Assembly: GCF_003173755.1 (NCBI RefSeq)
Contig: NZ_CP029553.1
Span: forward strand, 3,496,001 to 3,560,000
Source: Methylobacterium terrae
Lineage (GTDB): Bacteria; Pseudomonadota; Alphaproteobacteria; Rhizobiales; Beijerinckiaceae
DNA: 64,000 bases
Direction: 5' to 3'
Part shown: positions 43,224 through 52,515 of the stretch, one piece after another
How the letters are laid out: each line of letters starts with the position of its first letter
Position numbering within the stretch: the first letter of the stretch is position 1
Notes under the pieces: generated by a model
What the model was told of the DNA's origin: nothing
Database searches by the model: none
The model's input: only the letters and a program-made list of their open reading frames with translations
Translations under genes and position numbers: made by a program

Positions 43224-44294
43224 TCACGTGCGATACGCCTCCCCATCCAGCCCGAACGGCCGTCCCGCCACCAGCAGCGTCTCCCAGACCGGATCGGGCA
43301 GCGGCACGCCCTCCGCCAGGCGCTTGGCCCGCGTCCGGCGCTCCGGCTCGCCCGGCAGCAGCACCTCGCCGCCTGGCACCGGCCGCGCGCCCTTGAAGAA
43401 GTCGAGATAGGCGCGGGTCTCGCGCACCATCGCGTCCTCGGAGCCGAAGGCCTCCGGCGTCATGTAGAGGGAGAGCATCCCGTTGCAGAACCGCCGCGCG
43501 CCCGGCCCCGCCGTGCCCGACCCGGTGAGCGCGCCGGCGAGCAACTCGCACATGAGCGCCAGCCCCGAGCCCTTGTGCTCGCCGAAAGCCCGGATCGCGC
43601 CGGCGCCCTTGAGGTTGTCGCGCTCCGGGCCGTCGAGGGGGCCGTAGAGGGTCGCGGGATCGCTCGACAGACGCCCGTCGGGCTCGATCAGGACGCCGTC
43701 GGGCAGCGTCTTGCCCCCTTGCGAGGCGACCAGCACCTTGCCCTCGGCGACCGCCGAGGTGGCGAAGTCGAGGATCACCGGCTCGGCGCCCTGGACGGGG
43801 AAGCCCGCCGCGAAGGGGGCGGTCGAGAAGCGCCGGTCGACCGAGCCGAACGGCGCGACGAGGAGGCTGCCCGCGACGTTGACGAAATGCACCGAGACGA
43901 GGCCGGCGGCGGCCGCCTGCTCGGCCCACTCGCCGATGCGGCCGAGATGGCCGGCATGCCGCAGGGCCACGATGGCGACGCCGTTCTCGCGCGCCTTGCG
44001 GATGCCGAGCTCGGTCGCGAACGGGCCGGCAGTCTGGCCGAAGCCGTAATGGGCGTCGATCAGCGCGAAGGCCGGGCCGTCGGTCACGATCTCCGGGGTC
44101 TTGTCGGCGTCGACCTCCCCCTCCTGCAGCCAGGCGACGTAGCGCGGCACCCGGATCACCCCGTGGCTGTCGTGCCCGGTCAGGTTGGCGGCGACGAGGT
44201 AGCGGCCGATCCGCTCGGCCTCGGCCTCCGAGCAGCCGGCGCGCGAAAAGACGTCCCGCACGTAAGCCGTCAGGCCGCTGGCTGAGATCTGCAT
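43224..44294 (-). CDS. Ldh2/malate-type NAD(P)-dependent 2-hydroxyacid dehydrogenase
   Basis: A 356-residue oxidoreductase of the Ldh_2 family (malate, ureidoglycolate, sulfolactate, 2,3-diketogulonate and proline-type members). 'TGHDSHGVIRVPRYV' near residues 40-55 carries the catalytic His, and 'VALRHAGHLGRIGEWAEQAA' and 'APFGSVDRRFSTAPFAAGFP' are family landmarks. The ATG at 44294 is supported by GGAGG just upstream on the minus strand. Its divergence from the ABC transporter operon (232-bp gap) suggests the transported compound may be a related hydroxy or keto acid. Confidence 0.92.
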   Translation of the reverse strand: MQISASGLTAYVRDVFSRAGCSEAEAERIGRYLVAANLTGHDSHGVIRVPRYVAWLQEGEVDADKTPEIVTDGPAFALIDAHYGFGQTAGPFATELGIRKARENGVAIVALRHAGHLGRIGEWAEQAAAAGLVSVHFVNVAGSLLVAPFGSVDRRFSTAPFAAGFPVQGAEPVILDFATSAVAEGKVLVASQGGKTLPDGVLIEPDGRLSSDPATLYGPLDGPERDNLKGAGAIRAFGEHKGSGLALMCELLAGALTGSGTAGPGARRFCNGMLSLYMTPEAFGSEDAMVRETRAYLDFFKGARPVPGGEVLLPGEPERRTRAKRLAEGVPLPDPVWETLLVAGRPFGLDGEAYRT

Positions 44295-44526
44295 GGGATC
44301 CTCCCGGTTTCTTGGTTCTGGCGGCCGCCGGCGCGGCCGCGTTCTGGCGCGCGGGAGAATGGCCGCGCCGGCGCCCGCGGTCGAGGGCGTCCGGTGCAGA
44401 TCTGCCCGGGCATTTTTAATCCCGGAGGATGGGCAGGGGGGATGGACATGGCAGCGCTGCCGGTGTCTCATCCCGCCCAAGGCCGGGCCTCGAAGCACCG
44501 GTCATTCCCACGGGAGGAGAGTGCCG

Positions 44527-45687
44527 ATGAGGACGACGCGCCGCGTTTTCCTGAAGAGTGCGGCCACGGTCGCGGCTGCCGGCGTCGTCGCGCCGTCGAT
44601 CATCCGGCCTGCGAGCGCCCAGGGCGGTACGGTGCGGATCGGCATGGTGCTACCGGTGACCGGGCCCGGGGCGGATGCCGGTCGCTTCGCCCTCAACGGC
44701 GCGAAGATCGCGCTCGAGGCCGTCAACAAGGCCGGCGGCGTGCTGGGCAAGCCGATGGAGCTCGTCACCGAGGACGACCAGACCACCAATCCGGGCGCGG
44801 TGCTGGCCTTCTCCAAGCTCGCCTCGCAACCCGACCTCGTGGCGTTCCTCGGCTCGATCCGCTCGACCCAGAACCACGCCATGGCGCCCGACATCCTGAA
44901 GACGGGCAAGCCCGTGGCCTTCGGCGGCACCGATCCGGTGCTGACCCAGCTCGGCAACCCCTGGCTGTTCCGCTTCCGCCCGAACGACAGCTTCTCGGCC
45001 CGCGTCATCGCCGAGTACGGCGTGAGCACGCTCGCCAAGAAGAAGTGGGCGATCATCCACTCGACCGACGCCTTCGGCACCAGCGGCGCCAAGGCGCTGA
45101 CCGAGGCCCTCGGCAAGTCCGGGGCGACGGTGGCGCTCGACCAGGGCTACACCAACCAGAGCCAGGACTTCACGCCCGTCGTGCTGGCGATCCGCCAGTC
45201 GGGCGCCGACGTGATCGGCTCGTACTTCACCTTCGAGAACGACCTCGGCATCTTCGCCCGCCAGCTGCGCCAGCTCGGCGTGCAGGCGCCCTGGGTCGGC
45301 TCGGCCTCGATCGTCAACGTCACGGCGCTCAAGCTCGCCGGTCCCTCGCTCTACAACACCTACGGCGTGGCGGACTACGCCGAGGAATCGAGCGACGCGG
45401 CGCGCAACTTCGGCAAGGCCTACCGGGCGGTGATGAAGCTCGCCCCCGACAACCAGTCCTCCTGGACCTTCGACGCCGTGACGGTGCTGGCGAAAGCCAT
45501 CAACGCCGCCGGCAAGACCGACCCGAAGGCGATCCGCGAGGCCCTGCTCGCCATCCGCGGCCACGAGGGCGCCGAGGGCACCTACAACTTCGACCAGAAC
45601 GGCGACGGCCTGCACGGCTACAACGTGGTGCGCAACGACAAGGGCAACATCGTCTTCGACAAGCGCATCGACTTCTACAAGGCCTGA
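44527..45687 (+). CDS. Branched-chain-amino-acid-type ABC transporter substrate-binding protein
   Basis: A 386-residue periplasmic receptor of the LivJ/LivK type. The N-terminus has a twin-arginine-like signal (MRTTRRVFLKSAATVAAAG...PASAQ), then 'VRIGMVLPVTGPGADAGRFALNGAKIALEAVNKAGGV', the type I periplasmic-binding fold. The true ligand could be an amino acid, amide, urea or an aromatic acid; the family cannot tell. It starts the operon with livH, livMG and livF on the same strand. The ATG at 44527 follows GGGAGGAGAG. Confidence 0.9.
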   Translation: MRTTRRVFLKSAATVAAAGVVAPSIIRPASAQGGTVRIGMVLPVTGPGADAGRFALNGAKIALEAVNKAGGVLGKPMELVTEDDQTTNPGAVLAFSKLASQPDLVAFLGSIRSTQNHAMAPDILKTGKPVAFGGTDPVLTQLGNPWLFRFRPNDSFSARVIAEYGVSTLAKKKWAIIHSTDAFGTSGAKALTEALGKSGATVALDQGYTNQSQDFTPVVLAIRQSGADVIGSYFTFENDLGIFARQLRQLGVQAPWVGSASIVNVTALKLAGPSLYNTYGVADYAEESSDAARNFGKAYRAVMKLAPDNQSSWTFDAVTVLAKAINAAGKTDPKAIREALLAIRGHEGAEGTYNFDQNGDGLHGYNVVRNDKGNIVFDKRIDFYKA

Positions 45688-45795
45688 TCTTCGAAAGAAC
45701 CCGACCGGGACGGCGATGCGCCGTCCCGACGCCGTTTCGGCCGCTGCCCGACGCGCGGCGGCACGACCCCTCTCATCCGACCGGGGCGGGCCCGC

Positions 45796-46671
45796 ATGGA
45801 CCTCATCCTCCAGCTTCTGTTCACGGGAATCGGCATCGGCGCCGTCTACGCCCTCGTGGCGCTCGGCTTCGTGCTGATCTTCCGCGCCACCAACGTGGTG
45901 AACTTCGCCCAAGGCGAGTTCTCGATGGTCGCCGCCTTCCTGATGGTGGTCTTCGCCGTCGACCTCGAATGGCCGTACTGGCTGTCGTTCCTGCTCGCCA
46001 TCGGCGGCATGGCGCTGCTCGGCGCGCTGTTCAACCTCGGCGTCTATTATCCGCTGCGCCACCGGACTTACCTGCCGGTGATCATCTCGACCATCGGCGC
46101 CTCGATCTTCCTCGCCAACGCCACGCTCGCCCTCTACGGGCCGCAGCCGCAGGTGCTGCCGCCGGTCTTCGAGACGCAAGGGTTCCTGGTCGGCCCGGTC
46201 TTCCTCGACACCCAGTACCTGCTGATCATCGCCGTGACCGCGGTGCTGGTGGCGTTCCAGTACTGGTTCTTCGAGCACACCCTGCTCGGCAAGAAGCTCC
46301 AGGCCACCTCGCAGGACAAGGAGATGGCCGCGCTGCTCGGCATACCCGTAGCCGGGATGATCATGCTGACCTTCGTCTACAGCGCGGTTCTCGGCGGCAT
46401 CGCCGGCATCCTGGTCGCGCCGGTGCTGTTCGTGTCGATCCAGATGGGCGCCACCATCGCGCTCAAGGCCTTCGCCGCCACCATCATCGGCGGCTTCGGC
46501 GACGTGACCGGGGCGATCATCGGCGGCCTCGCGCTCGGCATCATCGAGACCTTCGGCGCCGCCTACATCTCGGTGCCCTACAAGGACGCCTTCGCCTTCA
46601 TCGTCCTCGTCGCCTTCCTGGCCCTGCGTCCGCAGGGGATCTTCGGCGAACGCATCGCGGAGAAAGCATGA
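45796..46671 (+). CDS. livH: ABC transporter permease LivH
   Basis: A 291-residue inner-membrane permease with eight hydrophobic segments. 'GIGIGAVYALVALGFVLIFRATNVVNFAQGEF' at the start and 'IGGFGDVTGAIIGGLALGIIET' near the end are typical of LivH. It pairs with the LivM half of the next gene to form the membrane channel. It overlaps the next gene by ATGA. Confidence 0.96.
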   Translation: MDLILQLLFTGIGIGAVYALVALGFVLIFRATNVVNFAQGEFSMVAAFLMVVFAVDLEWPYWLSFLLAIGGMALLGALFNLGVYYPLRHRTYLPVIISTIGASIFLANATLALYGPQPQVLPPVFETQGFLVGPVFLDTQYLLIIAVTAVLVAFQYWFFEHTLLGKKLQATSQDKEMAALLGIPVAGMIMLTFVYSAVLGGIAGILVAPVLFVSIQMGATIALKAFAATIIGGFGDVTGAIIGGLALGIIETFGAAYISVPYKDAFAFIVLVAFLALRPQGIFGERIAEKA

Positions 46672-48503
46672 CCGGCTCCCCTCGCCCCGTCGCGGCGGAC
46701 CCGGTGTCCGCTCCCGAAGCTCCCGCCCGCCGCTTTCCCGTCGGCACCCTCGCCTACGCGGCCCTGGTGGCGGTCGCGGTGTTCCTCGCCGCCACGACGC
46801 CGTTCAGCGGCTACGTGCTCAACATCCTGATGCAGGCCGCGACCTACGCCATCGCGGTCATCGGGCTCACCGTCGTGCTCGGCCTGTGCGGGCAGATCAA
46901 CCTGGCGCAGGCCGCGTTCTTCGGCATCGGCGCCTACGCGGTCGGCCTCGGCACGGTCGATCTCGGGATCAGCTTCTGGCTCTGCCTGCCGGTCGGCCTC
47001 GTCCTGGCGCTGATCCTCGGCGCGGGCTTAGGCGCCTCGACGCTCCGCTTGGGCGGCCACTACCTCGCCATGGTGACGATCTCGTTCCAGCAGATCCTGA
47101 CGCTGATCATGATCAACTGGATCCCGGTCACCCACGGGCCGGACGGCGTGCCGAACATCAAGCGCCCGGGCCTGTTCACCGACGGCCAGAGCTACCTCGC
47201 GCTCTGCGTCTTCGTGCTGGCGGCGGTCGCCTACGCGGTTTGGCGGATGCCGAAGACCCGCCTCGGCCGCGCCATGCGGGCGGTGCGCGACAACGAGCTC
47301 GCGGCCGGCGTCACCGGCATCGACATCTACCGCACCAAGGTGATGGCCTTCGCCATCGGGGCGCTGCTCGCCGGCCTCGGCGGCGGGCTGTTCGCCGGCA
47401 GCTTCACCTATATCAGCCCGGACCAGTTCTCCTTCGCCGAATCGGTGGTGTTCCTCACCATGGCGCTGCTCGGCGGCGTCGGCTCGCCGGTCGGCGCGGT
47501 GATCGGCACCGGGCTCCTGATCCTGATCCCCGAATGGCTGCGCTTCCTCAAGGAGATCCCGGGCCTGTACCTCGCGATCTACGGGCTCGCCGTCATCCTG
47601 ATCGTGGTGTTCATGCCGGAGGGCATCTGGGGCTTCCTCGGCGACCAGGTGAAGCGCCTGCGGCCGCGCAAACCCGCTCCGCCCCGCGCCCAGGACCTGA
47701 CGCTCACGCAGGACGCCGCCTCCGCCGCCCCGGTGCTCGAGGTCGAGGGGCTGTCCAAGCACTTCGGCGGCCTGAAGGCGGTCGACGAGGTCAGCTTCAC
47801 GGTGACCCGCGGCGGCATCCACGCGCTGATCGGCCCGAACGGATCGGGCAAGACCACGACCCTCAACGTGCTGTCGGGCCTCTACACCCCGACCGGCGGC
47901 CGGGTGCGGCTCAACGGGCGGGACGTCACTCGGTTCGCGCCGCACCAGCGCGCGGGCTCGGGCCTCGGGCGGACGTTCCAGAACATCCGCCTGTTCCGCT
48001 CGATGAGCGCGCTCGAGAACGTGGTGATCGGCGCGGAGCGGCCGGGCAACGCCATCGTCGCCCATGACCGCTCCTCGCTGGAGGCGCGGGCGCGGGCGGC
48101 CCTCGCCTTCGTCGGGCTGGAGGGGCGGGCCGACGAGCCGATCTCGTCCTTCTCCTACGGCCACCAGCGCCTCGTCGAGATCGCCCGGGCGCTCGCCGGC
48201 AACCCGGTGCTGCTCCTCCTCGACGAGCCGGCGGCGGGCCTCAATTCGAGCGAGAAGAACGCGCTCACCGTGCTCCTGCGCCGGATGGCCGCCAAGGGCC
48301 TGACCATCCTGATCATCGACCACGACATGACGCTGGTGAGCGACGTGGCGAGCCACATCACGGTGCTGAATTTCGGCCGGCGCATCGCCGACGGGGTCAC
48401 CGCCACGGTTTTGCGCGAGCCGGCGGTGATCGAGGCCTATCTCGGCCAGGAAGCGACCGAGGGGCCGAATGTCGGCCTCAAGACCGACCTCGCCACAGCT
48501 TGA
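46668..48503 (+). CDS. Fused ABC permease-ATPase LivM-LivG
   Basis: A 611-residue fusion. Residues 25-335 are a LivM permease ('GLCGQINLAQAAFFGIGAYAVG', 'NELAAGVTGIDIYRTKVMAFAIGALLAGLGGGLFA'). A Pro/Arg-rich linker (about 340-360) leads to a LivG ATPase (362-600) with Walker A GPNGSGKT, signature 'FSYGHQRLVEIARAL' in place of the usual L-S-Y-G-x-Q, Walker B LLLLDEPAAGLN and switch His in 'IIDHDM'. Separate livM and livG are the rule elsewhere; this fusion occurs in several alphaproteobacterial operons. It overlaps livH by four bases and livF follows after 20 bp. Confidence 0.95.
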   Translation: MTGSPRPVAADPVSAPEAPARRFPVGTLAYAALVAVAVFLAATTPFSGYVLNILMQAATYAIAVIGLTVVLGLCGQINLAQAAFFGIGAYAVGLGTVDLGISFWLCLPVGLVLALILGAGLGASTLRLGGHYLAMVTISFQQILTLIMINWIPVTHGPDGVPNIKRPGLFTDGQSYLALCVFVLAAVAYAVWRMPKTRLGRAMRAVRDNELAAGVTGIDIYRTKVMAFAIGALLAGLGGGLFAGSFTYISPDQFSFAESVVFLTMALLGGVGSPVGAVIGTGLLILIPEWLRFLKEIPGLYLAIYGLAVILIVVFMPEGIWGFLGDQVKRLRPRKPAPPRAQDLTLTQDAASAAPVLEVEGLSKHFGGLKAVDEVSFTVTRGGIHALIGPNGSGKTTTLNVLSGLYTPTGGRVRLNGRDVTRFAPHQRAGSGLGRTFQNIRLFRSMSALENVVIGAERPGNAIVAHDRSSLEARARAALAFVGLEGRADEPISSFSYGHQRLVEIARALAGNPVLLLLDEPAAGLNSSEKNALTVLLRRMAAKGLTILIIDHDMTLVSDVASHITVLNFGRRIADGVTATVLREPAVIEAYLGQEATEGPNVGLKTDLATA

Positions 48504-48523
48504 GACGCTAGGAGACGCGACAC

Positions 48524-49267
48524 ATGGCACTCCTGGAAATCCGCGACCTGACCGTGCGCTACGGCGAGATCGAGGCCGTGCGCGGCATCTCGTTCTCGGT
48601 CGAGGCCGGCGAGGTCGTGACGCTGCTCGGCTCGAACGGGGCCGGCAAGTCGACGACGCTCAAGACCATCTCGGGCCTGGTGAAGCCGGCCGGCGGCGAG
48701 GTGCTGTTCGAGGGGAAATCCCTCCTCGGGCTCAATCCCGAGGAGATCGTGCGCCGCGGCGTCGCGCACGTGCCGGAGGGGCGCCGGGTCTTCCCGGGCC
48801 TCACGGTGCGCGAGAACATCATGCTCGGCGCCTCGAACCGGAAGGGGCTCTCGACCCGCCAGATCAAGGACGAGGCGGAGGGGATGTTCGAGCTCTTCCC
48901 CGACATCCGCCGTTTCGGCGACGCGCTCGGCTGGACGCTCTCGGGCGGCCAGCTCCAGATGGTGGCCCTCGCCCGCGGGCTGATGGCCAAGCCCCGCATC
49001 CTGCTCCTCGACGAGCCCTCGCTGGGCTTGGCCCCGGTGATCGTCCAGGCGGTGTTCGCGATCATCGCCGAGGTGCGCCGGCGCGGCACCACCGTGCTCC
49101 TCGTCGAGCAGAACGCCCGCATGGGCCTCTCGGTCGCCGATCGCGGCTACGTGCTGGAAACCGGGCAGCTGGTGCTCAGCGGCGCGCCGCAGGACCTTTG
49201 GGCGAACGACGATATCCGGGCGGCGTATCTCGGTGGGCGGGCCAAGGCGGAGGCCCTGGCGCATTGA
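48524..49267 (+). CDS. livF: ABC transporter ATP-binding protein LivF
   Basis: A 247-residue ATPase with Walker A GSNGAGKST, signature 'LSGGQLQMVALARGL', Walker B 'LLLDEPSLGLAP' and the switch region 'LVEQNARMGLSVADRGYVLETGQLVLSG', which is diagnostic of LivF. It forms a heterodimer with the LivG half of the fusion. It ends the operon; the inverted-repeat element C follows 26 bp later. Confidence 0.96.
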   Translation: MALLEIRDLTVRYGEIEAVRGISFSVEAGEVVTLLGSNGAGKSTTLKTISGLVKPAGGEVLFEGKSLLGLNPEEIVRRGVAHVPEGRRVFPGLTVRENIMLGASNRKGLSTRQIKDEAEGMFELFPDIRRFGDALGWTLSGGQLQMVALARGLMAKPRILLLDEPSLGLAPVIVQAVFAIIAEVRRRGTTVLLVEQNARMGLSVADRGYVLETGQLVLSGAPQDLWANDDIRAAYLGGRAKAEALAH

Positions 49268-49293
49268 GCCTGTCCTACGAAAAGGAATGGCGC

Positions 49294-49457
49294 GGGTCCC
49301 CCTCTCCCGGGTGGGAGAGGGGCCGGGGGTGAGGGTGGCTCGGGTTCCGCGATAATCCTGAACAGTTGAGCTGCGCAGCTCGACGCTCTTAGCTTTACAC
49401 GGAACCCGAGCCACCCTCACCCCTACCCCTCTCCCACACGGGAGAGGGGATCCCGCG
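49294..49457. repeat. Long imperfect inverted repeat, element C
   Basis: The left arm (GGGTCCCCCTCTCCC... to GGCTCGGGTTCCG, about 55 bp) is followed, after a core of about 50 bp with its own CTGCGCAGCTC-type hairpin, by a right arm (CGGAACCCGAGCC... to AGGGGATCCCG) that is its near-perfect reverse complement. It lies between livF and the UxaA-type gene and would fold into a long stem on RNA, so it may end livF transcription. Its CCCTCTCCC-type termini resemble those of copies A, B and D, but the body differs from A and B. Confidence 0.8.
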
Positions 49458-49538
49458 CTCCACGACACGCAAAACGCAGAATGGCCCGACGGACCTCACA
49501 GCCGTATGATGGCCCTTCAGACTCACAAGGTCCCACCC

Positions 49539-51092
49539 ATGTCCGCCCCCACCCCGCTCCATCCCACCAACCCCCGCATCGTGCGCCTCAGCCCCGAGGA
49601 CAACGTCGTGGTGGCGGTGGACCCGATCGTGCCCGGCTCGACCGTGGAGGGCGTGACCGCCTCGGCCCGGGTGCCGCGGGGCCACAAATTCGCGGTCGCG
49701 GCGATTCCGGACGGCGCGCCGATCCGCAAGTTCGGCCAGATCATCGGGTTCGCCAGCCGCGCCATCGCGCCGGGCGAGTGGGTGCACGAGCACAATGTGG
49801 GCTTGGGGGAAGCCAAGGGCGATTTCGCCCGCGACTACCGCTTCTGCGAGGAAGCCAAGCCCGTCGCCATGGTGCCCGACGCCCAGCGCGCCACCTTCGA
49901 GGGCTACCGCCGGGCCGACGGCCGGGTCGGCACCCGCAACTACGTCGGCGTGCTGACCTCGGTGAACTGCTCGGCCACGGTCGCCCGCTTCATCGCCGAG
50001 GAGGCGCGCCGCTCCGGCCTCCTCGACGAGTTCCCGGGGATAGACGGCATCATCCCCCTCACCCACGGCACCGGCTGCGGCTACGACATCCAGGGCGAGG
50101 GCGCCGACATCCTCAAGCGCACCCTGTGGGGCTACGCCGCCAACCCGAACATGGGCGGCGTGATCATGGTGGGCCTCGGCTGCGAGGGCCTGCAGATCGA
50201 CCGCTGGAAGCGCGCCTACGGCATCGAGGAGAGCGAGACCTTCCGCAGCTTCACCATCCAGGATACCGGCGGCACCCGCCGCACCATCGAGGCCGGCGTC
50301 GCGGCGCTCCGCGAGATGCTGCCGGCGGTGGCGAAGGCGAAGCGCGAGACCGTGCCGGCCTCCGAGCTGATTCTGGCCCTGCAATGCGGCGGCTCGGACG
50401 GCTACTCCGGCATCACCGCCAACCCGGCTCTGGGTGCGGCGGTCGACCGGCTGGTGGCCGAGGGCGGCACCGCGATCCTGTCCGAGACCCCGGAAATCTA
50501 CGGCGCCGAGCACCTGCTGACCGCGCGGGCCGCGACGCCCGAGATCGGCCACAAGCTCGTCGAGATGATCCACTGGTGGGAGGCCTACACCGCCCGCAAC
50601 GGCGGCGAGATGAACAACAACCCCTCCCCCGGCAACAAGGCCGGCGGCCTCACCACCATCCTGGAGAAGTCGCTCGGCGCCACCGCCAAGGGCGGCACCA
50701 TGACGCTTCAAGGCGTCTACCGCTACGCCGAGCCGGTGACGGCGAAGGGCTTCGTCTACATGGACACCCCCGGCTTCGATCCGGTGGCGGCCACCGGCCA
50801 GGTCGCGGGCGGGGCCAACGTGCTGTGCTTCACCACCGGCCGCGGCTCGGCCTATGGCTGCAAGCCGACCCCGTCGATCAAGCTCGCCACCAACAGCGAG
50901 ATGTACCGGCGGATGCAGGACGACATGGACATCGATTGCGGCGACGTGCTCGACGGCGTCTCGATCGAGGAGAAGGGCCGCCAGATCTTCGAGACGATCC
51001 TGCGCGTGGCGTCGGGCGAGCGCACCAAGTCCGAGGGCTTCGGCTACGGCGACGCCGAGTTCGTGCCCTGGCAGATCGGCGCGGTGATGTAG
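49539..51092 (+). CDS. UxaA/GarD-family dehydratase (altronate or galactarate type)
   Basis: A 517-residue protein with an N-terminal SAF domain (residues about 13-95, DNVVVAVDPIVPG...ARDYRFCEEAK) and a long catalytic region with 'RVGTRNYVGVLTSVNCSATVARFIAE', 'THGTGCGYDIQG', 'GLGCEGLQID' and 'QCGGSDGYSGITANPALG'. The last two cysteines are probable metal or iron ligands. The family dehydrates altronate, galactarate or related sugar acids; the subtype is not certain. It is 85 bp upstream of an MHS transporter that may import the substrate. The ATG at 49539 follows AAGG; an upstream ATG at 49509 is possible. Confidence 0.88.
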   Translation: MSAPTPLHPTNPRIVRLSPEDNVVVAVDPIVPGSTVEGVTASARVPRGHKFAVAAIPDGAPIRKFGQIIGFASRAIAPGEWVHEHNVGLGEAKGDFARDYRFCEEAKPVAMVPDAQRATFEGYRRADGRVGTRNYVGVLTSVNCSATVARFIAEEARRSGLLDEFPGIDGIIPLTHGTGCGYDIQGEGADILKRTLWGYAANPNMGGVIMVGLGCEGLQIDRWKRAYGIEESETFRSFTIQDTGGTRRTIEAGVAALREMLPAVAKAKRETVPASELILALQCGGSDGYSGITANPALGAAVDRLVAEGGTAILSETPEIYGAEHLLTARAATPEIGHKLVEMIHWWEAYTARNGGEMNNNPSPGNKAGGLTTILEKSLGATAKGGTMTLQGVYRYAEPVTAKGFVYMDTPGFDPVAATGQVAGGANVLCFTTGRGSAYGCKPTPSIKLATNSEMYRRMQDDMDIDCGDVLDGVSIEEKGRQIFETILRVASGERTKSEGFGYGDAEFVPWQIGAVM

Positions 51093-51176
51093 CCGCCGCG
51101 ATATGGCGGGGCGGACGGAACCGCAGTAAGGGGCGCTCCGGGGCACAAGGACAAGAACGCCCCGGAGGACACCACG

Positions 51177-52478
51177 ATGACACCGAACGGGGGCAGCGGG
51201 AGCGATCTCACCCGCCGCCAATGGAAGATGACGCTGCTCGCGAGCCTCGGCGGCGGGCTCGAGTACTACGACTTCATCGTCTACGGGATCTTCGCCAAGG
51301 ACATCGCCGCCGCCTTCTTCCCGGCGAGCGATCCGGTGGCGGCCCTGACCCTGTCGCTGGCGGTGTTCGCGGTCGGCTACCTCGCCCGGCCGCTCGGCGG
51401 GCTGGTCCTGAGCCATTTCGGCGACCGCTACGGCCGCAAGACCGTGTTCGTCGTCACCGTCTTCACCATGTCGGCCTGCACGCTCGGCATGGGCCTGGTG
51501 CCGGCTTACGCCTCCTGGGGCGTGTGGGCGACCCTGCTCCTCGTGACCTTGCGCTTCGTGCAGGGGCTCTGCATCGGCGGCGAACTGCCCGGTGCCATCA
51601 CCTTCGTCGTCGAGACCGCCTCGCGCCGCCCGGGGCTCGCCTGCGGCATCGTCTTCTGCCTCGTTAACGGCGGGGTGCTGCTCGCGGCCCTCGTCAATCT
51701 CGGCCTGCAAACCTTCCTGCCGCCCGCCGCCATGGCCGAGTACGGCTGGCGCCTCGCCTTCCTGTTCGGCGGGGTCGTCGGGCTCGTCAGCTTCGTGCTG
51801 CGGCGCTCGCTCGAGGAGACGCCGGAATTCCTGCGCCTCCAGCACCGCGCCGCCCGCAGCCCGATCGGCGAGGTGCTGCGCCATCACCGCCGCGAGGTGC
51901 TCCTCGGCATCGGCATCGTGGCGCTGACGGCGGGCTTCAACGGCATCCTGTTCGCCCACATGCCGGCCTACCTGATCCAGGTGCTGAAGTACCCGCCGAA
52001 GACCGTGGCTCTGGCGATGAACGTCGCGCTGTTCGCGATGTCGGCCTCGCTGCTCTTCGCCTCGTTCTTCGCCGACCGGGTACCGCCGCGCCGCCTGATG
52101 CAGGCCTCCGCGCTCGTCATCCTGATCGGGGTGATCCCGGCCTACGGGGTGCTGGCGCGGGGCGACGCCGACCTGTTCCTGGTGCTGCCGCTCCTCACCA
52201 TGGCGGTGGCCGGGGCCAACGGCAGCTTCGCCTTCCTGCTCGCCGGCCTGTTCCCGACCCGGGTGCGGTTCAGCGGCGTCGCGCTGTCGCTCAATGTCGG
52301 CTTCACGCTGCTCAGCGGTCTCGGGCCGCTCGCCGCCAACGCGCTGATCGGCGCCACCGGCTGGGCGGCGGCGCCCGGGCTCATCATCGCGGCGTCCGCG
52401 CTGATCGGGCTCGTCGTCGCGAGCCGGCTCTCCGACCGGCCGACGACGCTCGCCGAGGCGGTGCCGGTCTCGGGCTGA
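51177..52478 (+). CDS. MFS transporter, metabolite:H+ symporter (MHS) type
   Basis: A 433-residue protein with twelve predicted helices. 'LGGGLEYYDFIVYGIFAKDIAAAFFP' at helix 1 and 'LARPLGGLVLSHFGDRYGRKTVF' (the G-x-x-x-D-R-x-G-R-[RK] loop) place it in the MHS family with ProP, KgtP and ShiA-type symporters; an 'ELPGAITFVVE' motif follows. MHS members take up sugar acids, dicarboxylates, betaine or shikimate. The neighbouring UxaA-type gene makes a sugar acid a reasonable guess. GAGGACACCACG precedes the start. Confidence 0.92.
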   Translation: MTPNGGSGSDLTRRQWKMTLLASLGGGLEYYDFIVYGIFAKDIAAAFFPASDPVAALTLSLAVFAVGYLARPLGGLVLSHFGDRYGRKTVFVVTVFTMSACTLGMGLVPAYASWGVWATLLLVTLRFVQGLCIGGELPGAITFVVETASRRPGLACGIVFCLVNGGVLLAALVNLGLQTFLPPAAMAEYGWRLAFLFGGVVGLVSFVLRRSLEETPEFLRLQHRAARSPIGEVLRHHRREVLLGIGIVALTAGFNGILFAHMPAYLIQVLKYPPKTVALAMNVALFAMSASLLFASFFADRVPPRRLMQASALVILIGVIPAYGVLARGDADLFLVLPLLTMAVAGANGSFAFLLAGLFPTRVRFSGVALSLNVGFTLLSGLGPLAANALIGATGWAAAPGLIIAASALIGLVVASRLSDRPTTLAEAVPVSG

Positions 52479-52515
52479 CGGCGAATGTCGGACCGCCCGC
52501 CTCGGGCGGTCCGGC

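Noticed and set aside
44394..48503. 1369-codon ORF covering the ABC operon
   Set aside because: Only its 3' part (from the ATG at 46668) is real; the upstream part is the wrong frame of the binding protein and livH.
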